From the NCBI RefSeq assembly GCF_008014695.1, contig NZ_VOXE01000002.1, positions 496,001-560,000 on the forward strand: a stretch of 64,000 bases of DNA, read 5' to 3'. The notes beneath the pieces were generated by a model. That model made no database searches and was not told the origin of the DNA. It saw only the letters and a list, made by a program, of their open reading frames with translations. The translations under genes were made by a program, and so were the position numbers. Positions 63,121 through 64,000 of this stretch are shown piece by piece; the first letter of the stretch is position 1, and each line of letters opens with the position of its first letter. This stretch comes from Chryseobacterium sp. Its GTDB lineage: Bacteria; Bacteroidota; Bacteroidia; Flavobacteriales; Weeksellaceae.

Positions 63121-63630
63121 TTATTTTTTTTGTATTTTATTTATCACGGTAATTAAGCTTTTAATGAAACAATCCATTTTATTGAAGTCATATTCATAAA
63201 TTATAGATTTTTTGTTTTCATATAAATATCTCCATTCTTCAAAAGATTTATTATGAACAAGTAACATATTTTTTAAATTATCAGATTCACGAGTTTCAAG
63301 TGGTTCAATATTGTTAACTATGAATTTCGCTTTGTAGCTTGACAATTCATCTTTATTCGTTTCAAGGAAATTATTGTATAATTCCTCAATTTCAGATTTT
63401 ATTTCAGGAGATAGATATTTGAATAATTTCCAAAGTTCATGTCCGTTTATAATTAGTTTCGTTGTAATAGTATGTAAACCTTTCAAATATAGTTCTGCTG
63501 AAAAATTAAAGTTAATAACCGCAGTTGGAAGTCTTTGAAATCCCTTTTCAGTTCCATCTATTTTATTCCTATAAGCAGCATTATAAGCAATGTCGTAAAA
63601 ACCTTGGGCAAAATGAAAAATTGGATTCAT
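63121..63630 (-). CDS. HEPN-like domain protein
   Basis: A 169-residue all-helical protein. 'NFSAELYLKGLHTI' followed by 'NGHELWKLFKYLSPEIKSEIEELY' matches the pattern of HEPN domains ('ELxLKAL...GHxLxxL'). The RNase motif Rx4-6H of HEPN toxins is not seen at its usual C-terminal site, so nuclease activity is doubtful. The gene is much more AT-rich than the pnp region, and no nucleotidyltransferase (MNT) partner is adjacent. HEPN proteins act in toxin-antitoxin, abortive-infection or stress systems; this one cannot be assigned to one. Confidence 0.6.
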   Translation of the reverse strand: MNPIFHFAQGFYDIAYNAAYRNKIDGTEKGFQRLPTAVINFNFSAELYLKGLHTITTKLIINGHELWKLFKYLSPEIKSEIEELYNNFLETNKDELSSYKAKFIVNNIEPLETRESDNLKNMLLVHNKSFEEWRYLYENKKSIIYEYDFNKMDCFIKSLITVINKIQKK

Positions 63631-64000
63631 CTAATTTTAAATTTGAAATGCATGTGGATTTAAAATTTCAGCTAATAAACGCCTGCAGTTGTAGTAGTTC
63701 CATAAGAATCCCTTTAGCCCCTGCGGAATGCGTTAACGTGCCGCGGCTACCTTAAGGGCAGGATTTTTACAGCTAAACTTCATTCTGAGAAGTGAACTTT
63801 CAGCTTACACAAATGTGTCTGCAAAAGCACGAAACACCACTTTTCGGGTAAGTACTGTTAGCAGCTGCTTTATTTGACATAATTCAGTATGTCCACTTTT
63901 AAATATTGTAATTCTTGAAATTGACAATTCTTTGCAAGTCTGTAAGCAAAACTATCAATTGTCATTTGGCTTATTGAAAAAAGCTTTTTTAGTTTAGTTT
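63631..64000. other. Right-end intergenic sequence, no gene recognised
   Basis: AT-rich, with one GC-rich structured block at about 63709-63757 (TAGCCCCTGCGG ... CCGCGGCTA with inner GCGTTAACG) that could form a hairpin. An imperfect inverted pair TGACAATT / AATTGTCA lies near 63922 and 63957. No coding frame is convincing. Confidence 0.5.

Noticed and set aside
63525-63755. 76-residue + strand frame at the right end
   Set aside because: It is mostly antisense to the HEPN-like gene, and its C-terminal part runs into the structured GC-rich block.

Overview
The window is a chromosomal segment of a flavobacterium (phylum Bacteroidota). The closest general match is the Chryseobacterium/Kaistella/Elizabethkingia group (Weeksellaceae); this is inferred from gene content, not from a database search. 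The evidence is: type IX secretion (T9SS) C-terminal sorting domains; promoter boxes of the Bacteroidota type TTTG-N18-TAnnTTTG with no clear Shine-Dalgarno sites; a DnaE polymerase carrying its own proofreading exonuclease; a fused alpha/beta 2-oxoacid dehydrogenase E1; and moderately AT-rich coding DNA.

Layout. 1-9.6 kb: the 3' end of a FadL-type outer-membrane protein, a ZIP metal transporter with a methyltransferase, a THUMP RNA methyltransferase, a glycosyltransferase, an exported M48 protease with an exported partner of unknown function, and the fused E1 enzyme. 9.7-14.9 kb: a small lipoprotein and dnaE. 15-36.6 kb: the dominant feature, six consecutive same-strand genes for very large secreted T9SS cargo proteins (864-1680 aa). 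They are built from shuffled adhesin, FnIII, GEVED and ~140-aa 'NDxC...DDVWYSF' modules. Each has its own GC-rich terminator, and the last five share a C-terminal sorting domain that is almost identical even at the DNA level. 36.7-43.5 kb: a TetR-controlled TolC/adaptor/RND efflux operon. 43.6-47.7 kb: a voltage-gated-type K+ channel with a C-terminal zinc ribbon, a Nif3-like protein, a coiled-coil protein whose zinc ribbon has lost all four cysteines, a rhodanese and QueG.

47.7-50.1 kb is an AT-rich accessory patch. It holds a TIGR02117/DUF2459 gene, two paralogous small membrane proteins (one apparently frameshifted in an A8 run just after its natural ATG) and a mosaic remnant that ends in a second copy of the TIGR02117 3' end. 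50.1-52.6 kb: a porin-like protein flanked by two YceI proteins. 53.3 kb: tRNA-Leu(CAA). 53.4-58.8 kb: an MBL hydrolase, a conserved protein of unknown function, a free-Met-sulfoxide-reductase-type GAF protein, a BtuF-like binding protein, MgtE and a lipoprotein. 59-61.8 kb: rpsO and pnp. 61.8-64 kb: a repeat-rich end with a heptanucleotide array interrupted by a REP-like element, a coiled-coil hypothetical protein, a 21-bp direct-repeat array headed by a 30-bp perfect palindrome, and a HEPN-like gene.

The strongest candidates for something undescribed are the modular T9SS cargo array with homogenised sorting tails, the decaying TIGR02117/membrane-protein cassette, and the 7-bp and 21-bp repeat structures near the right end. 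No CRISPR array, insertion sequence, integrase or rRNA was recognised.
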